From the NCBI RefSeq assembly GCF_042849255.1, contig NZ_AP026866.1:2232001-2296000 (forward strand): 64,000 nucleotides of DNA, read 5' to 3'. Positions within the stretch are counted from its first letter, which is position 1. Every line of letters begins with the position of its first letter. Below the pieces are notes generated by a model. The model had not been told where the DNA came from and made no database searches. It worked only from the letters and a program-made list of their open reading frames with translations. Source of the DNA: Oceaniferula spumae. GTDB lineage: Bacteria > Verrucomicrobiota > Verrucomicrobiia > Verrucomicrobiales > Akkermansiaceae. Of this stretch, positions 54,428-63,700 are shown one piece after another. Both the position numbers and the translations under genes were made by a program.

Positions 54428-54832
54428 ATGAAACCAACCGATCAATCACTCTCCTACACTCTCGCGCGCCTGGGTATGGGCGTCAACTTAGCCGCACACG
54501 GGCTCGTCCGGCTCCCTAAACTTTCTGAGTTTTCAGCATGGATGGTCGGTTTGTTCGAGAAATCCTCGTTGCCTACCTTTCTGGTCAAACCTTACTCCTA
54601 CGTGCTTCCCATTGCCGAACTCATCGTTGGCATTTTGCTCATTTTGGGCCTTTACACGCGTCAAACGCTTACCATCGGCTCCTTGATGATCATTTCTCTC
54701 ATCTTCGGATCCTGCATGATCGAAAACTGGAGTGCAGCAGGCTCGCAGATGATTTATCTGGCCTACATCACCGCCCTGTTAGCATTCCGCGAGAAATACA
54801 ACAATCTCTCGATCGACGCCAAACGCTCCTAA
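54428..54832 (+). CDS. DoxX-family membrane protein
   Basis: 134 aa from ATG 54428. Four hydrophobic helices (LGMGVNLAAHGLVRLP, YVLPIAELIVGILLILGLY, LTIGSLMIISLIFGSCMI, MIYLAYITALLAF) with the DoxX features AAHG and PIAELIVGILLILGLYTR. Members are small inner-membrane proteins of varied or unknown role, some in quinone-linked redox chemistry. It follows the AraC gene after 217 bases in which no other gene is seen. Confidence 0.85.
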   Translation: MKPTDQSLSYTLARLGMGVNLAAHGLVRLPKLSEFSAWMVGLFEKSSLPTFLVKPYSYVLPIAELIVGILLILGLYTRQTLTIGSLMIISLIFGSCMIENWSAAGSQMIYLAYITALLAFREKYNNLSIDAKRS

Positions 54833-54867
54833 TATAGGTGACCTTGTTAGACAGCTCAGAACCAGCC

Positions 54868-57051
54868 TTACTTGGTGACGTTGGGCACCGAGAAAGTTGT
54901 GGTCGTTCGATGAACGCCAAAGCCTACGTGGCTGATGCTGGTAAAGGACTCGGTGTATGATATTTTTGTGGTTTTACCGTTCACGGTCAGGGCAGCGGTG
55001 CGCGCGTCCAGATCGACATTGAGGCTACACGTTACCGTCCCTTTGACTTCGCAGGGCACTGTTGGAGCCGCAGTCCAGTCGGCTTGATTCTCGAATAGAA
55101 CTATTTTGTTAGACCCCATCCATGATCCGGCCACGATGGCGGAGGTCGCTTGATCGTCACTGGCGACAATCAGGAACCCGTTTTTACTTTTCTCTTGCTC
55201 GGCAGGAGTCATGTCCCAAGTGAAAGTCACTTTGCCAGTGGTTAGGGTTTTCTGGAGAGCTTTAAGTGCATACTGGTTTGCGCCATTGGCTGTCACTTTG
55301 TAGCTGTCTCCTACTTTGGTCAGGGTAGCAGTTCCCCTGTAGCCATCGGCTTGTTGGCTTGGCTTGGGGGAAATATTTTTGACCGAGGTGATGGGTTTTG
55401 TTTTTGGTGTGAAATCTTCACCGGCGATGGGTAGGTTCTCACCTTCGAGACGAAGCACCAGCCCTGGAGCGGAGATATCACCAGGAGTGGCCGCCGAGGT
55501 TCCTATTTGATCAATGAGCTTGCCTGGAAGAATCAGACGAGATCCTTCGATACGGACTTCACTCATAATGTCTTTGGCTTCGGTAGCTAACAAATCTTGT
55601 GCCCAGACATGTTTGACACCGGAGAGAGAACCGGCGAAATCGAGAACGAGTTCTTGGTAATGCCCGGCGATACCGATGATTTGTTTGGCGTCTTTGATTT
55701 TGACGGTGACCTTGGCCCGCGGCTCGAACCATTTATTTTCCGGAGACACACGACCTTCAGTGGCGATACCGGTGGCACCGTTCGGGTAGGTGGTGGTGCA
55801 GACGAAAGGGGCTGGACCGTCGATCTCGACGATAGCTAGCGGCATGTTGCGCGCCATGATCGCCGGGGCACTTTGACTGACCATTTTACCGTAGGTATTT
55901 TGCGCCCATGTGTCGTATTCAGTGAATTGGCAACGATCGATCAGTTCGTTTTCGGACGCTAGATAACTCCCTTCTCCCGCCGGAAATGCCGGAGCCAGAC
56001 GAGACCATCGGCCAAAACGCTGAGCCTCATCGATCCGCTTCTGCATCGCACGCGGGCCTGCAAGCTGGTGATGAAGATCACGACCTTTGTATGTGCGCTC
56101 ATTGAAGTTCGGGTGACGTTTACTCGCAACCAGAACACCCAATCCGATAGCGGTATTGCAGTCATCTTGAACGTTGAGAATGGAACGGTATTGCGGTTGC
56201 TGTTGGCTTTGTTTGAGAATGTCGTGAACGCGGCGCAGAGTCGTGGAGGTCATCAGTAGAGGCGATGAGTCGTAGGTGCGGAAAACGTCAGAATTCTTGA
56301 GACAATTGAGCATCGGTTTTTGCAAGCTGCCTCCGATTTCATACACCGAGGGATAGCTTGGCTGCTTTTGATTCCACTTCGGATTGATATTCCCCCCGGC
56401 TCCGGTGACGTATTCGAGCACCAGTTCAGGAAAGATTTCTTGTTTGGCTTTGAAGCAGTAAAACGCGGAAGTATCGCCGCCGTCGATTTTCCAATAGTGG
56501 ATGCCTGCGTATTTTGACCACTGCACAAATGTCCGGGCTTGTTCCTCTGTGACATTACCACGCATCCAGATACCCAGAGAGTTCCAACCGAGCTTTTTGA
56601 TATCGGCGTTGAATTGTTTCAGCCGCTCCTTGGGTTCGAGTTTTGCGTAGCGGGGGAAATCCTCTTCATCCATCACGAGGTTGAAGGCTGTGTCCCCACC
56701 GGCGATACGCTTGTTCGGATCCTTGGTCTGCCAACCGTGATCGATGAGAAAAATATAGTCTTCTCGACCTCGCGGAAGGTAGCTCACCGCCCACCCGTCC
56801 TTCTGGTTGAACGTCGCGTGCTCGTTGATTTCGTCACGGGCAGCCGCCCCCTTCACCCCCTTGAGCGTCTTGAGATCCGTGCCGTGGCCGATCCAGTAGT
56901 TCTGAGAATACCAGGTGCACCAGTAGTTAGGCTCGGTGGAGGGTTCAGTTGGAACAAGGTTCGGCGCCGCATTGACGCTCATCGCAGTGTTCCAGATTAA
57001 GAGAGAGACAACGGCACAACAGTAGTGGCTGATTTTACGAAGAGTAGGCAT
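54868..57051 (-). CDS. Secreted TIM-barrel glycoside-hydrolase-like protein
   Basis: 727 aa with a signal peptide (residues about 8-28). The N-terminal part (NYWCTWYSQNYWIG...IFLIDHGWQTKD) and LGWNSLGIWMRGNVTEEQARTF, YAGIHYWKIDGGDTSAFYCF resemble alpha-galactosidase-type barrels (GH27/GH36/GH97-like), where Asp in KIDGGD would be the nucleophile. Beta domains follow, and the C-terminus (about 575-727) is a sandwich of carbohydrate-binding type. The exact GH family is uncertain. It ends 35 bases from the convergent DoxX gene. Confidence 0.7.
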   Translation of the reverse strand: MPTLRKISHYCCAVVSLLIWNTAMSVNAAPNLVPTEPSTEPNYWCTWYSQNYWIGHGTDLKTLKGVKGAAARDEINEHATFNQKDGWAVSYLPRGREDYIFLIDHGWQTKDPNKRIAGGDTAFNLVMDEEDFPRYAKLEPKERLKQFNADIKKLGWNSLGIWMRGNVTEEQARTFVQWSKYAGIHYWKIDGGDTSAFYCFKAKQEIFPELVLEYVTGAGGNINPKWNQKQPSYPSVYEIGGSLQKPMLNCLKNSDVFRTYDSSPLLMTSTTLRRVHDILKQSQQQPQYRSILNVQDDCNTAIGLGVLVASKRHPNFNERTYKGRDLHHQLAGPRAMQKRIDEAQRFGRWSRLAPAFPAGEGSYLASENELIDRCQFTEYDTWAQNTYGKMVSQSAPAIMARNMPLAIVEIDGPAPFVCTTTYPNGATGIATEGRVSPENKWFEPRAKVTVKIKDAKQIIGIAGHYQELVLDFAGSLSGVKHVWAQDLLATEAKDIMSEVRIEGSRLILPGKLIDQIGTSAATPGDISAPGLVLRLEGENLPIAGEDFTPKTKPITSVKNISPKPSQQADGYRGTATLTKVGDSYKVTANGANQYALKALQKTLTTGKVTFTWDMTPAEQEKSKNGFLIVASDDQATSAIVAGSWMGSNKIVLFENQADWTAAPTVPCEVKGTVTCSLNVDLDARTAALTVNGKTTKISYTESFTSISHVGFGVHRTTTTFSVPNVTK

Positions 57052-57168
57052 TGATCAATGAGTTCAGGGCATCTTTGAAATGCAGATACTGGATGAGTCT
57101 CTACAATTTTTCAAACCTTGAAACGCCTGCCCTCAATCACGGAACCGTCCTACTCTCTGAATCCCTGG

Positions 57169-57195
57169 CACCAGTCGCTGGGCTGGTGCTTTTTT
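57169..57195 (+). terminator. Orphan terminator on the plus strand
   Basis: CACCAG (57169-57174) pairs with CTGGTG (57183-57188), then six T follow. The orientation is plus, but the flanking genes are both on the minus strand. It may end a short unannotated plus-strand transcript. Confidence 0.55.
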
Positions 57196-57269
57196 CAGAT
57201 TTCCATCACTCTAACTCCAATTGATAACTTTCCATGCCCCTCATCAGTTAGGTAGATCAAAGAGGACCT

Positions 57270-59888
57270 CTAATGCGACAGAAATACGACTCGGTAAAAA
57301 CGTCGGTCGAAGCCGATCATTCCCTCAATATGCGTGTAGGATGTATGCTCTCCGGGTGAACCTGTCACCATCGCCACTTGTTCCCATTCTGGGTCAAGAT
57401 CATCATTCGCCTCGATCCGATAGCTGGCTCCCGCGATGGAGTTCCATTCCAAGGTTATATCACCATCCGTATCGGCCGAGATAGTGTTCACTTTGAACGG
57501 TAAAACTTCCACGGTAAGTTCCAGTGCACCCTCTCCAGAGGTTTTAATGCCCAAACCATTGTTGGATGTATCACTTGAGAGTTGAAAAAGTATTCCGTAA
57601 TTCTGCCACACGCCGTCCGTCCAATTACGCACTATGGTTGTGACATCAACGGAGTAATCCTTGGTGTGATTTGAGTCCTCAAGGTTTGTGATTATACTGC
57701 CTCCACTGACAACTTCACCGTATATAGCAGGACTGTAAGTAGGGGCCGGAGGCCCTGTTTCAGCCCAATTAACAGCAAGTGCTGATAACTGAATATCCAC
57801 AGCTCCTCCCTCGTTCAGGGAGTGGCCATTGAAGTTGAGAGAGGCACTGATAATGGGATGTCCAGTTAAGGCTGACAAATTAAAGCGGGTGTATGCGGAA
57901 ACTCTGTGTGTGGCGTCGACACCATTGCCTCTGACAAACAGGGGTGTAGTGTAGGGATTTGCAACTCCGTCATTGATAGTGCCTGCAGTAAATTTTTCAT
58001 CGTTGTTACTTCCGTTCGACGTCGCATCCACAGTGCCGTTGCTATCGACCGTTTGTCCGGCTGTCGATACCAGCGTGACTACCTCGTGAACTCTTAGATC
58101 TGTGTAGCTCACACTGAGTTGGTTGGACTGCCCGTTGGGATTGCCATAGGCATCAATGGCGCATCCTTCAGGGAGGTCGATTGTCACCGCGCCACTCAAG
58201 CCCGGTGTAATGGTCACGGTCCAAGTGGTGCCGCTGCCGGAAAGTCCGGAGGCGGTGCCGTTGGAAACCACAAACTCATTGGCATGCAGTTGGGTCACGG
58301 CTTCGTTGAAGGTGGCGGTGACCACGAAAGGAGCGTCCACCGTGCCGGAGGGTGTGCTGAGCACGACGGTGGGCTGGGAGGAATGCACATAAGGCGTGTC
58401 GGGTGACAGGGTGGCGTTCCAAGCGTTGAACTCCGCTAACATGGTATTGTAAATATTCTGAACAGCCTGCGGTTTTGTGCCCACGTTGGCGGCTGTGGCG
58501 AGTGCGCTTTGTTCGGGTTCTTCTCCTGCCGGAATGTTGATGAGATCATAGAGTTCCCAGCCGCTGCCGTCGTTGATAAGTTTGTATTGTTGGTTCACCC
58601 AGGAATGATCTCCGCTGAATTTGAAGCCGATCGGTTTGGTGCGTTCTGTGGCAGTGCCCTCGATGAACGGCCGCAGCGAGATGCCGTCGAGCGGTTTCTG
58701 ATTCGGCACACTGAGCTCCAGATAATCGAGAATGGTCGGGTAGTAGTCGCTGGTGCTGGCCGGCACGTTGGTCGTTATACCTGAAGTGATGACATCCGGC
58801 CACTCTAGGATGCCTGGCACACGCAGTCCGCCTTCATGCAGGCTGCGCTTTCGTTCAAGGAGGCGTCCGGAACGAATCGATCTCACCGTATCGGTTTCGT
58901 TGGCTGAGTCTTGACCGTCTTCCGGACCGTTGTCGCTGGTCACCCACAGCATGGTGTTGCCCCGCACGCCGAGGGTGGTCAGCTCGTCCCGTAAGCGGCC
59001 CAAGGCGGTGTCGAGATCTTCGATGGAGTCCTTCACCGTGTCGGGGGAGTCCACCGCGCTGGTGCCATCCGGGTCAGTGGTCGGTTTATGCGGAGTGTGG
59101 AACCAGACCACCACGAAAAACGGTTTTCCCTGGGCGACAGCACCCTGGATGAAAGGGATCGCCTGATCGACGATGAGCTTTGAGTCATCGCCATCGAAGG
59201 CGTCATTGACTTCGTTGACGGGAACCGCATCACCCTCGCCCGAGGTCTCGTTCCATGCTGCAGGCATGCGCCAATAGCGGCTTCCATAGAAATTTGAATC
59301 AGAGAAACTAGTGGGTAGAGCGGCGCTGTTGTTCGCTTTCCGATAGGGGTGATAGGTCGGCACTTTTGATTCCGTTACGTAACAAACATCATAGCCATGG
59401 TGCCACGGGGCAGAATATTCATTTTCAGAACCTGGCCCTCCGCGGTTGGCATCGTTTGTCAACGTGGTCAGCACGCCGAGGTGCCATTTGCCGAAGTGAC
59501 CGCAGGTGTATCCGGCGCCCGCCAGCACTTCAGAGAGCGGGGTTTCATCGAATTCCATCCTACCTGAGTTCGCCGTTGGTACCCCTGCACGAAACGGATT
59601 CCGGCCGAGCAAGCAACTGGCACGGGTGGGGGAGCACACTGCCGAGGCGGCATAGAAACGGTCGAAGCGCAAGCCGTTGGCCGCCATCGTGTCCATCGTG
59701 GGCGTGCTGATCCAGCCCTGGTCAGGGTGCGGGGTGCCGTCTGCGTAGGTGACCGTGGTGCTGTTATACCCTGGATCTCCCCAGCCCATGTCATCGGCCA
59801 TGACCAGAATGATATTCGGACGCGGCGCGGCGTCGGCATGGCCGCAAGACAGGGTCAAGGCCAGGAGAAATGGGAGTGACTTTTTCAT
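57270..59888 (-). CDS. Secreted sulfatase with Ig-like and DNRLRE-type domains
   Basis: 872 aa with a signal peptide (KKSLPFLLALTLSCGHADA). The sulfatase core has metal Asp residues at ADDMGWGDPG (32-33), the canonical formylglycine motif CSPTRAS (Cys85) and GKWHLG. From about 505 a bacterial Ig-like domain follows (VVLSTPSGTVDAPFVVTATFNEAV). At about 600-820 comes a DNRLRE/CBM96-like domain (AYTRFNLSALTGHPIISASL...VDVTTIVRNWTDGV), then a short C-terminal beta domain (LEWNSIAGASYRIEANDDLDPEWEQV). It probably desulfates an algal polysaccharide outside the cytoplasm. Confidence 0.9.
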   Translation of the reverse strand: MKKSLPFLLALTLSCGHADAAPRPNIILVMADDMGWGDPGYNSTTVTYADGTPHPDQGWISTPTMDTMAANGLRFDRFYAASAVCSPTRASCLLGRNPFRAGVPTANSGRMEFDETPLSEVLAGAGYTCGHFGKWHLGVLTTLTNDANRGGPGSENEYSAPWHHGYDVCYVTESKVPTYHPYRKANNSAALPTSFSDSNFYGSRYWRMPAAWNETSGEGDAVPVNEVNDAFDGDDSKLIVDQAIPFIQGAVAQGKPFFVVVWFHTPHKPTTDPDGTSAVDSPDTVKDSIEDLDTALGRLRDELTTLGVRGNTMLWVTSDNGPEDGQDSANETDTVRSIRSGRLLERKRSLHEGGLRVPGILEWPDVITSGITTNVPASTSDYYPTILDYLELSVPNQKPLDGISLRPFIEGTATERTKPIGFKFSGDHSWVNQQYKLINDGSGWELYDLINIPAGEEPEQSALATAANVGTKPQAVQNIYNTMLAEFNAWNATLSPDTPYVHSSQPTVVLSTPSGTVDAPFVVTATFNEAVTQLHANEFVVSNGTASGLSGSGTTWTVTITPGLSGAVTIDLPEGCAIDAYGNPNGQSNQLSVSYTDLRVHEVVTLVSTAGQTVDSNGTVDATSNGSNNDEKFTAGTINDGVANPYTTPLFVRGNGVDATHRVSAYTRFNLSALTGHPIISASLNFNGHSLNEGGAVDIQLSALAVNWAETGPPAPTYSPAIYGEVVSGGSIITNLEDSNHTKDYSVDVTTIVRNWTDGVWQNYGILFQLSSDTSNNGLGIKTSGEGALELTVEVLPFKVNTISADTDGDITLEWNSIAGASYRIEANDDLDPEWEQVAMVTGSPGEHTSYTHIEGMIGFDRRFYRVVFLSH

Positions 59889-59944
59889 TGGTCAGGGAGA
59901 AGAGTTTGTTGGAAAAAGATACGGAATGTTTGAATTTAGAGAGT

Positions 59945-59986
59945 AAAAAACCCCAACCAGTTGCCCGGTCGAGGTCTTTGGGGTTC
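59945..59986 (-). terminator. Terminator of the PEP-CTERM gene at 60006
   Basis: On the minus strand AACCCCAA and TTGGGGTT pair across a GC-rich apex, followed by TTTTTAC. It lies 20 bases after the gene stop. Confidence 0.8.
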
Positions 59987-60005
59987 TTTGCGAATCAAGT
60001 TGAAT

Positions 60006-60779
60006 TTACTTGCGGCGGCGCAGGATCAGCGCGAGTCCGCCGAGGCCGAGCAGGGCTGTGGTGGAGGGCTCGGGAACGGCGGTCACTACCAAATTATCAA
60101 AGGCAAAGCTATCACCGGCAGCATCAGCTGCGCCGACAATGCCCAGACGCCAAGCGTAATGATCAAAGCCGGTTCCTAAATCCGCTGTGCCTATGTTAAC
60201 TGTTTCCCACGCGCCCACGGTCGTGGTGTCGAGCTCGACATCAAATATTTCAGTGGCATCACCCAGTGACGTAGTGTTCCAAGAATCAGCATTACCGGAC
60301 GTGCTGCCTCCCAATGAGAGGGAGACACCGGTTTGACCATCGTTCCAGCCGTATAATTCAAGGCTGATAAACTGGCTTGCCTGGTCAAGTCTGAGATCGA
60401 GGGTGGCAGAGATGAGGCCTGTGGTGGCCATGGAGTCATCTGCAAAAAACAACACGCCGCGAGGGTTGCCGTTGCTAGCTGTTGTTCCTTCCTGGATGAA
60501 ACCTCCGGTGCCCCCATTACCGCCTGTGGTACTGTGAATAAAGCCCCTGGACAATGAGGTGTCCAGCCATACTCCTGCATCTCGTCCAGTATCACCACTG
60601 CCACCAGTGCCGGAAGAGATGACATTGTTCGATGCGTCCAAGCTATATGTGGCGGTTCCTGACGCATCCGAATACTCCGCAACCGCGACCTCGAGGTCGC
60701 CATTGGCGATGAGCGCTGCATGGGCTGCCGGAATGGCAGCGGAGGATATCAGTAACGATGATAATAATTTGATGTTCAT
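60006..60779 (-). CDS. PEP-CTERM sorted protein
   Basis: 257 aa from ATG 60779 (signal peptide NIKLLSSLLISSAAIPAAHA). The mature part is a beta-sandwich-like domain (LIANGDLEVAVAEYSDASG...SATLDLRLDQASQFISLELYGWNDG...FAFDNLVV) similar to carbohydrate-binding folds. The C-terminus is VPEPSTTALLGLGGLALIL then RRRK. Confidence 0.85.
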   Translation of the reverse strand: MNIKLLSSLLISSAAIPAAHAALIANGDLEVAVAEYSDASGTATYSLDASNNVISSGTGGSGDTGRDAGVWLDTSLSRGFIHSTTGGNGGTGGFIQEGTTASNGNPRGVLFFADDSMATTGLISATLDLRLDQASQFISLELYGWNDGQTGVSLSLGGSTSGNADSWNTTSLGDATEIFDVELDTTTVGAWETVNIGTADLGTGFDHYAWRLGIVGAADAAGDSFAFDNLVVTAVPEPSTTALLGLGGLALILRRRK

Positions 60780-60913
60780 AAATTTGGTTTGTATTTGTCG
60801 CATGTCCGCTATTCTAGAATCAAGCCGCTATTTCAGCAGTATAAAGGCACAGCTGGCATGCATACTCCACAACGCATAAGGCTCCCAAATTAGGACATCC
60901 TTTCTGAAAAAAT

Positions 60914-62326
60914 TTATCGCGCAGCAGTGATAATCCGGATTTGGTCCAATCCGTGACCTACTTTGAGACTGAAAAATAAAGTCTTTCCGCCGTTGCCCAC
61001 TTTGATGATGTCGCTGACTTTTTGACCGCGTGCACTCTCTTCCCAAGCGTGGAATGGTTCCAAACCTCTGCCCGGATCAGATTCTGTCCGAGGATAGTCG
61101 GCCAGTTTTTTCTCGGTGGCATCGAGCAGCTTAGAGGATGTAATTACAGCTTTGATTGGATGCCGGAAGGTGATTTTTCCCGCAAAAGAGCCAGAACCGC
61201 GACTTTCAACACGGGTGGAAGGGCTGGCGTGCAGGAGATAGCTCCTGCACTCTTCTTTTGTTACCCATGACTTCTCAGCGGATTGAACGCTCTCGCCCTC
61301 CAGGGTGCCGACACCGATCTGGGTGACTTTGATTCTCTGTCCTTTGCTTAAGTGCCGCTCCGGAATTAAGTAGGCTGTGCCATCCGCTTCTTTCTCCATC
61401 AATCCAAATTCAATGTCCGAGGGAAACAGCAGGGTCGCGCCCTTCATGGTATTGATGCCTATTGCCGCCATCAAAGACTTTTGGAAAGGCGATCGATCAT
61501 TCGTGGTCATCGGTTGGATACCGGAGAAGCTCATGGCTGGCGAATAACTCCCGGCCGCAATCATCATGGTTGGCTGGTTCGCTGAACCAAGCTCGACCGA
61601 GCCTTGAAAGACACAGACTTTTGCCTCTTTGTCAGACCCGCTCTTGACACCAAACGATTTACCTCGGCTGACGATCCTTTTCCCACCGGTATTCACCGTC
61701 AGATTTTTACCATCTCCGTTCACTGCCACTAAGTCGCCTTCAGATAGCTCGATCACATTGTTCTTGTTCACATCAAACACGGCCGGCCCTTTGATCGTAG
61801 CCTGAGTGCCGTCATGAAACCCGAGAGTTACCATGCCGGATTTGAGAGTCCACGGTCCATTAGTCAAAATCTGGTTGAGCCTAGGTTTCCTGACTCCGAT
61901 CCCGGTGGACCAAACAGCATCCTTCGCATAGGTAAGCGTGGCGAACTGATCTCTCACTTGAGAGCCGGTAGCAGTCGCAGTTGTCTCCTCAGATGGCTCA
62001 GGATGAGTCAACTTCGCGATCATCAGACACAAGAGCAGCACAGCAGCAGCCGAGAGGCCTATCGCGGAGATTTTGGACCAGCGACCCTGGCGTGATTTCA
62101 CCGTGATCTCGGAGAGCGGCAGGGCATTTTTAACCAACCTATTTTGACGGGCCACGTTCACAATCCGCTGGCTCTGCTCAAAATACCCGATCAACGCCTT
62201 CCTCTTATCCTCACTCGCGAGCATTTCATTATTGAGAGCCGCCACTTCCTCGGCACTACATTCTCCAGCCTCCAAGCGGATCAGCCGCTCGAGGAAGACG
62301 TCGTCGTTGAATGTATTACGCGCCAT
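60914..62326 (-). CDS. FecR-type membrane regulator
   Basis: 470 aa from ATG 62326. The N-terminal cytoplasmic part (FLERLIRLEAGECSAEEVAALNNEML) is the usual anti-sigma end. A helix (KISAIGLSAAAVLLLCLMIA) is followed by a FecR domain (SGMVTLGFHDGTQATIKGPAVFDVNK...IVSRGKSFGVKSGSDKEAKVCVFQGSVELG) and a C-terminal domain of unknown type in place of the LamG domain of its paralogue at 15652. It lies 11 bases after the sigma gene and acts with it. Confidence 0.85.
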   Translation of the reverse strand: MARNTFNDDVFLERLIRLEAGECSAEEVAALNNEMLASEDKRKALIGYFEQSQRIVNVARQNRLVKNALPLSEITVKSRQGRWSKISAIGLSAAAVLLLCLMIAKLTHPEPSEETTATATGSQVRDQFATLTYAKDAVWSTGIGVRKPRLNQILTNGPWTLKSGMVTLGFHDGTQATIKGPAVFDVNKNNVIELSEGDLVAVNGDGKNLTVNTGGKRIVSRGKSFGVKSGSDKEAKVCVFQGSVELGSANQPTMMIAAGSYSPAMSFSGIQPMTTNDRSPFQKSLMAAIGINTMKGATLLFPSDIEFGLMEKEADGTAYLIPERHLSKGQRIKVTQIGVGTLEGESVQSAEKSWVTKEECRSYLLHASPSTRVESRGSGSFAGKITFRHPIKAVITSSKLLDATEKKLADYPRTESDPGRGLEPFHAWEESARGQKVSDIIKVGNGGKTLFFSLKVGHGLDQIRIITAAR

Positions 62327-62337
62327 GATGGGGAGAG

Positions 62338-62883
62338 TTAGGTTCTGTTTTCCATGCATGACTTTAGCGTGGAATTGGCGCGGGTTAATGTTTTATAAAC
62401 AGCGGTCACCTTCTGGTCGACCATTGCGGCGATTTCGTTAGGCTTTCTGCCATCACCATAACGCATATCTAATAAGGCCCTTGTTCGCTTGGTGAGTTTT
62501 GCAAGACAATATTCCAGATTTTTATACACAGCTTGTTGCCCATCATCCTGCTGGGCATGATAAGTGACCCCCATCCATTCATCACTGAGCCGGTCCAGCA
62601 GCTCAGGCGAGAACATGGCAACTTCTCTCCGAGTTTTCCTCAGGTAATCGATTGCTTTGTTTCTCGCAGCCTTCATTGCCCAGCGCACGGTGCCCTCTGC
62701 GGAGTCAAATTCAGCGCTCATTTTGACAGCACGCACACAGACATCTTGAAAAATATCTTCAGCGAGTTGCATGTCCTGCACGATGACGCGGGCATAAGCA
62801 ATGATGTGCGATTGCTTTTCTAACAACCATTTTGCCACATCCTCCGGGGATGGTACGGCTAAAATTTGATGTGGGTTTTCCAT
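62338..62883 (-). CDS. ECF-type RNA polymerase sigma factor
   Basis: 181 aa from ATG 62883. Region 2 (HIIAYARVIVQDMQLAEDIFQDVCVRAVKMSAEF...VRWAMKAARNKAIDYLRKTRRE) and region 4 (LAKLTKRTRALLDMRYGDGRKPNEIAAMVDQKVTAVYKTLTRANSTL) are clear. It pairs with the downstream FecR-type protein. It is a distant paralogue of the sigma factor at 17172. Confidence 0.88.
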   Translation of the reverse strand: MENPHQILAVPSPEDVAKWLLEKQSHIIAYARVIVQDMQLAEDIFQDVCVRAVKMSAEFDSAEGTVRWAMKAARNKAIDYLRKTRREVAMFSPELLDRLSDEWMGVTYHAQQDDGQQAVYKNLEYCLAKLTKRTRALLDMRYGDGRKPNEIAAMVDQKVTAVYKTLTRANSTLKSCMENRT

Positions 62884-63104
62884 ATCAGTAGAGACCAATG
62901 TACGTCAGAAGTTAGACCAAGCTGCCGATCACAGTATAGCACAACGCTATGCGCCTAATAATCAACTGTCAATATTACACACCGTTTTCGAGTGCTGACT
63001 CCAAGGGGATGTCATGTACGCCTATCCTCAAATCACAGCAAAGCCAGACCACCGCAGCGTAGTCAGGCTTTAGAAAGTAGCCGTTTAAGTATGACGGGGA
63101 CAAG

Positions 63105-63485
63105 TTACCAACGGCGGCGCAGTATCAGCGCGAGTCCTCCGAGACCTAGAAGGGCTGTGGTGGATGGCTCGGGAATAGCCTGAAGGGAGTAGGCATTAAA
63201 CTCGGAGATCGTGTTGCCCGATGTATTGTCGGACTGCATAAAAAGGGCGGCGTAGGCGTTAGTCCCGAACAGGTTGCTGACGCCGGTATTGTTGCCCGAA
63301 CCAGGGTTGTTGCGACCGGTGGTCATGTCGTTGAAAGTGTCGCCGTCCGTGTCGATGACTGTGCCGTTAGAGCCGGTGGCTCCGACGGAGCCGGAGAAAT
63401 CAGACGAGGCGATGACGACAGCCAAAGCGGGCTGCGCCACTACAATAGTAGCTGCTAGAGTGAGGAGAGGTAGTTTGATCTTCAT
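63105..63485 (-). CDS. Small PEP-CTERM sorted protein
   Basis: 126 aa with a signal peptide (KIKLPLLTLAATIVVAQPALA), a short Gly/Asn/Asp-rich domain (SDFSGSVGATGSNGTVIDTD, GRNNPGSGNNTG) and the C-terminus IPEPSTTALLGLGGLALIL followed by RRRW. The last residue is Trp instead of Lys. It is unusually short for this class. Confidence 0.8.
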   Translation of the reverse strand: MKIKLPLLTLAATIVVAQPALAVVIASSDFSGSVGATGSNGTVIDTDGDTFNDMTTGRNNPGSGNNTGVSNLFGTNAYAALFMQSDNTSGNTISEFNAYSLQAIPEPSTTALLGLGGLALILRRRW

Positions 63486-63700
63486 TATTCTATGCGTTTA
63501 CCACGGTTTATTCTATGGGTTACATTTACAGTCGAGGATAACTACGGCGGCGGTGACAAGGAGAAATTCCATCACCGAAACCAAGTATGACATCTTCGAC
63601 ACTCATCCCGAATCCGTGCAGTAAATCTACCAACGACGCAGCTACGGTCTGTTTATTAGATGGGTAAACTCGGCTGCTCGCATTTGTTCAGTTGTGAAGT

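Larger units (their letters stand above)
746..62825. repeat. Dispersed heptamer TGTTAGR / YCTAACA
   Basis: The 6-mer TGTTAG or CTAACA was seen about 84 times by eye (about 38 and 46 on the plus strand). In about 71 of these the next base completes TGTTAGR/YCTAACA. About 15 would be expected for the heptamer by chance. It occurs inside genes in both directions (for example 7506, 21676, 26512, 31059, 36333, 43001, 46573, 54030), often supplying rare TTA or CTA leucine codons. No longer flanking consensus is seen. Confidence 0.6.
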
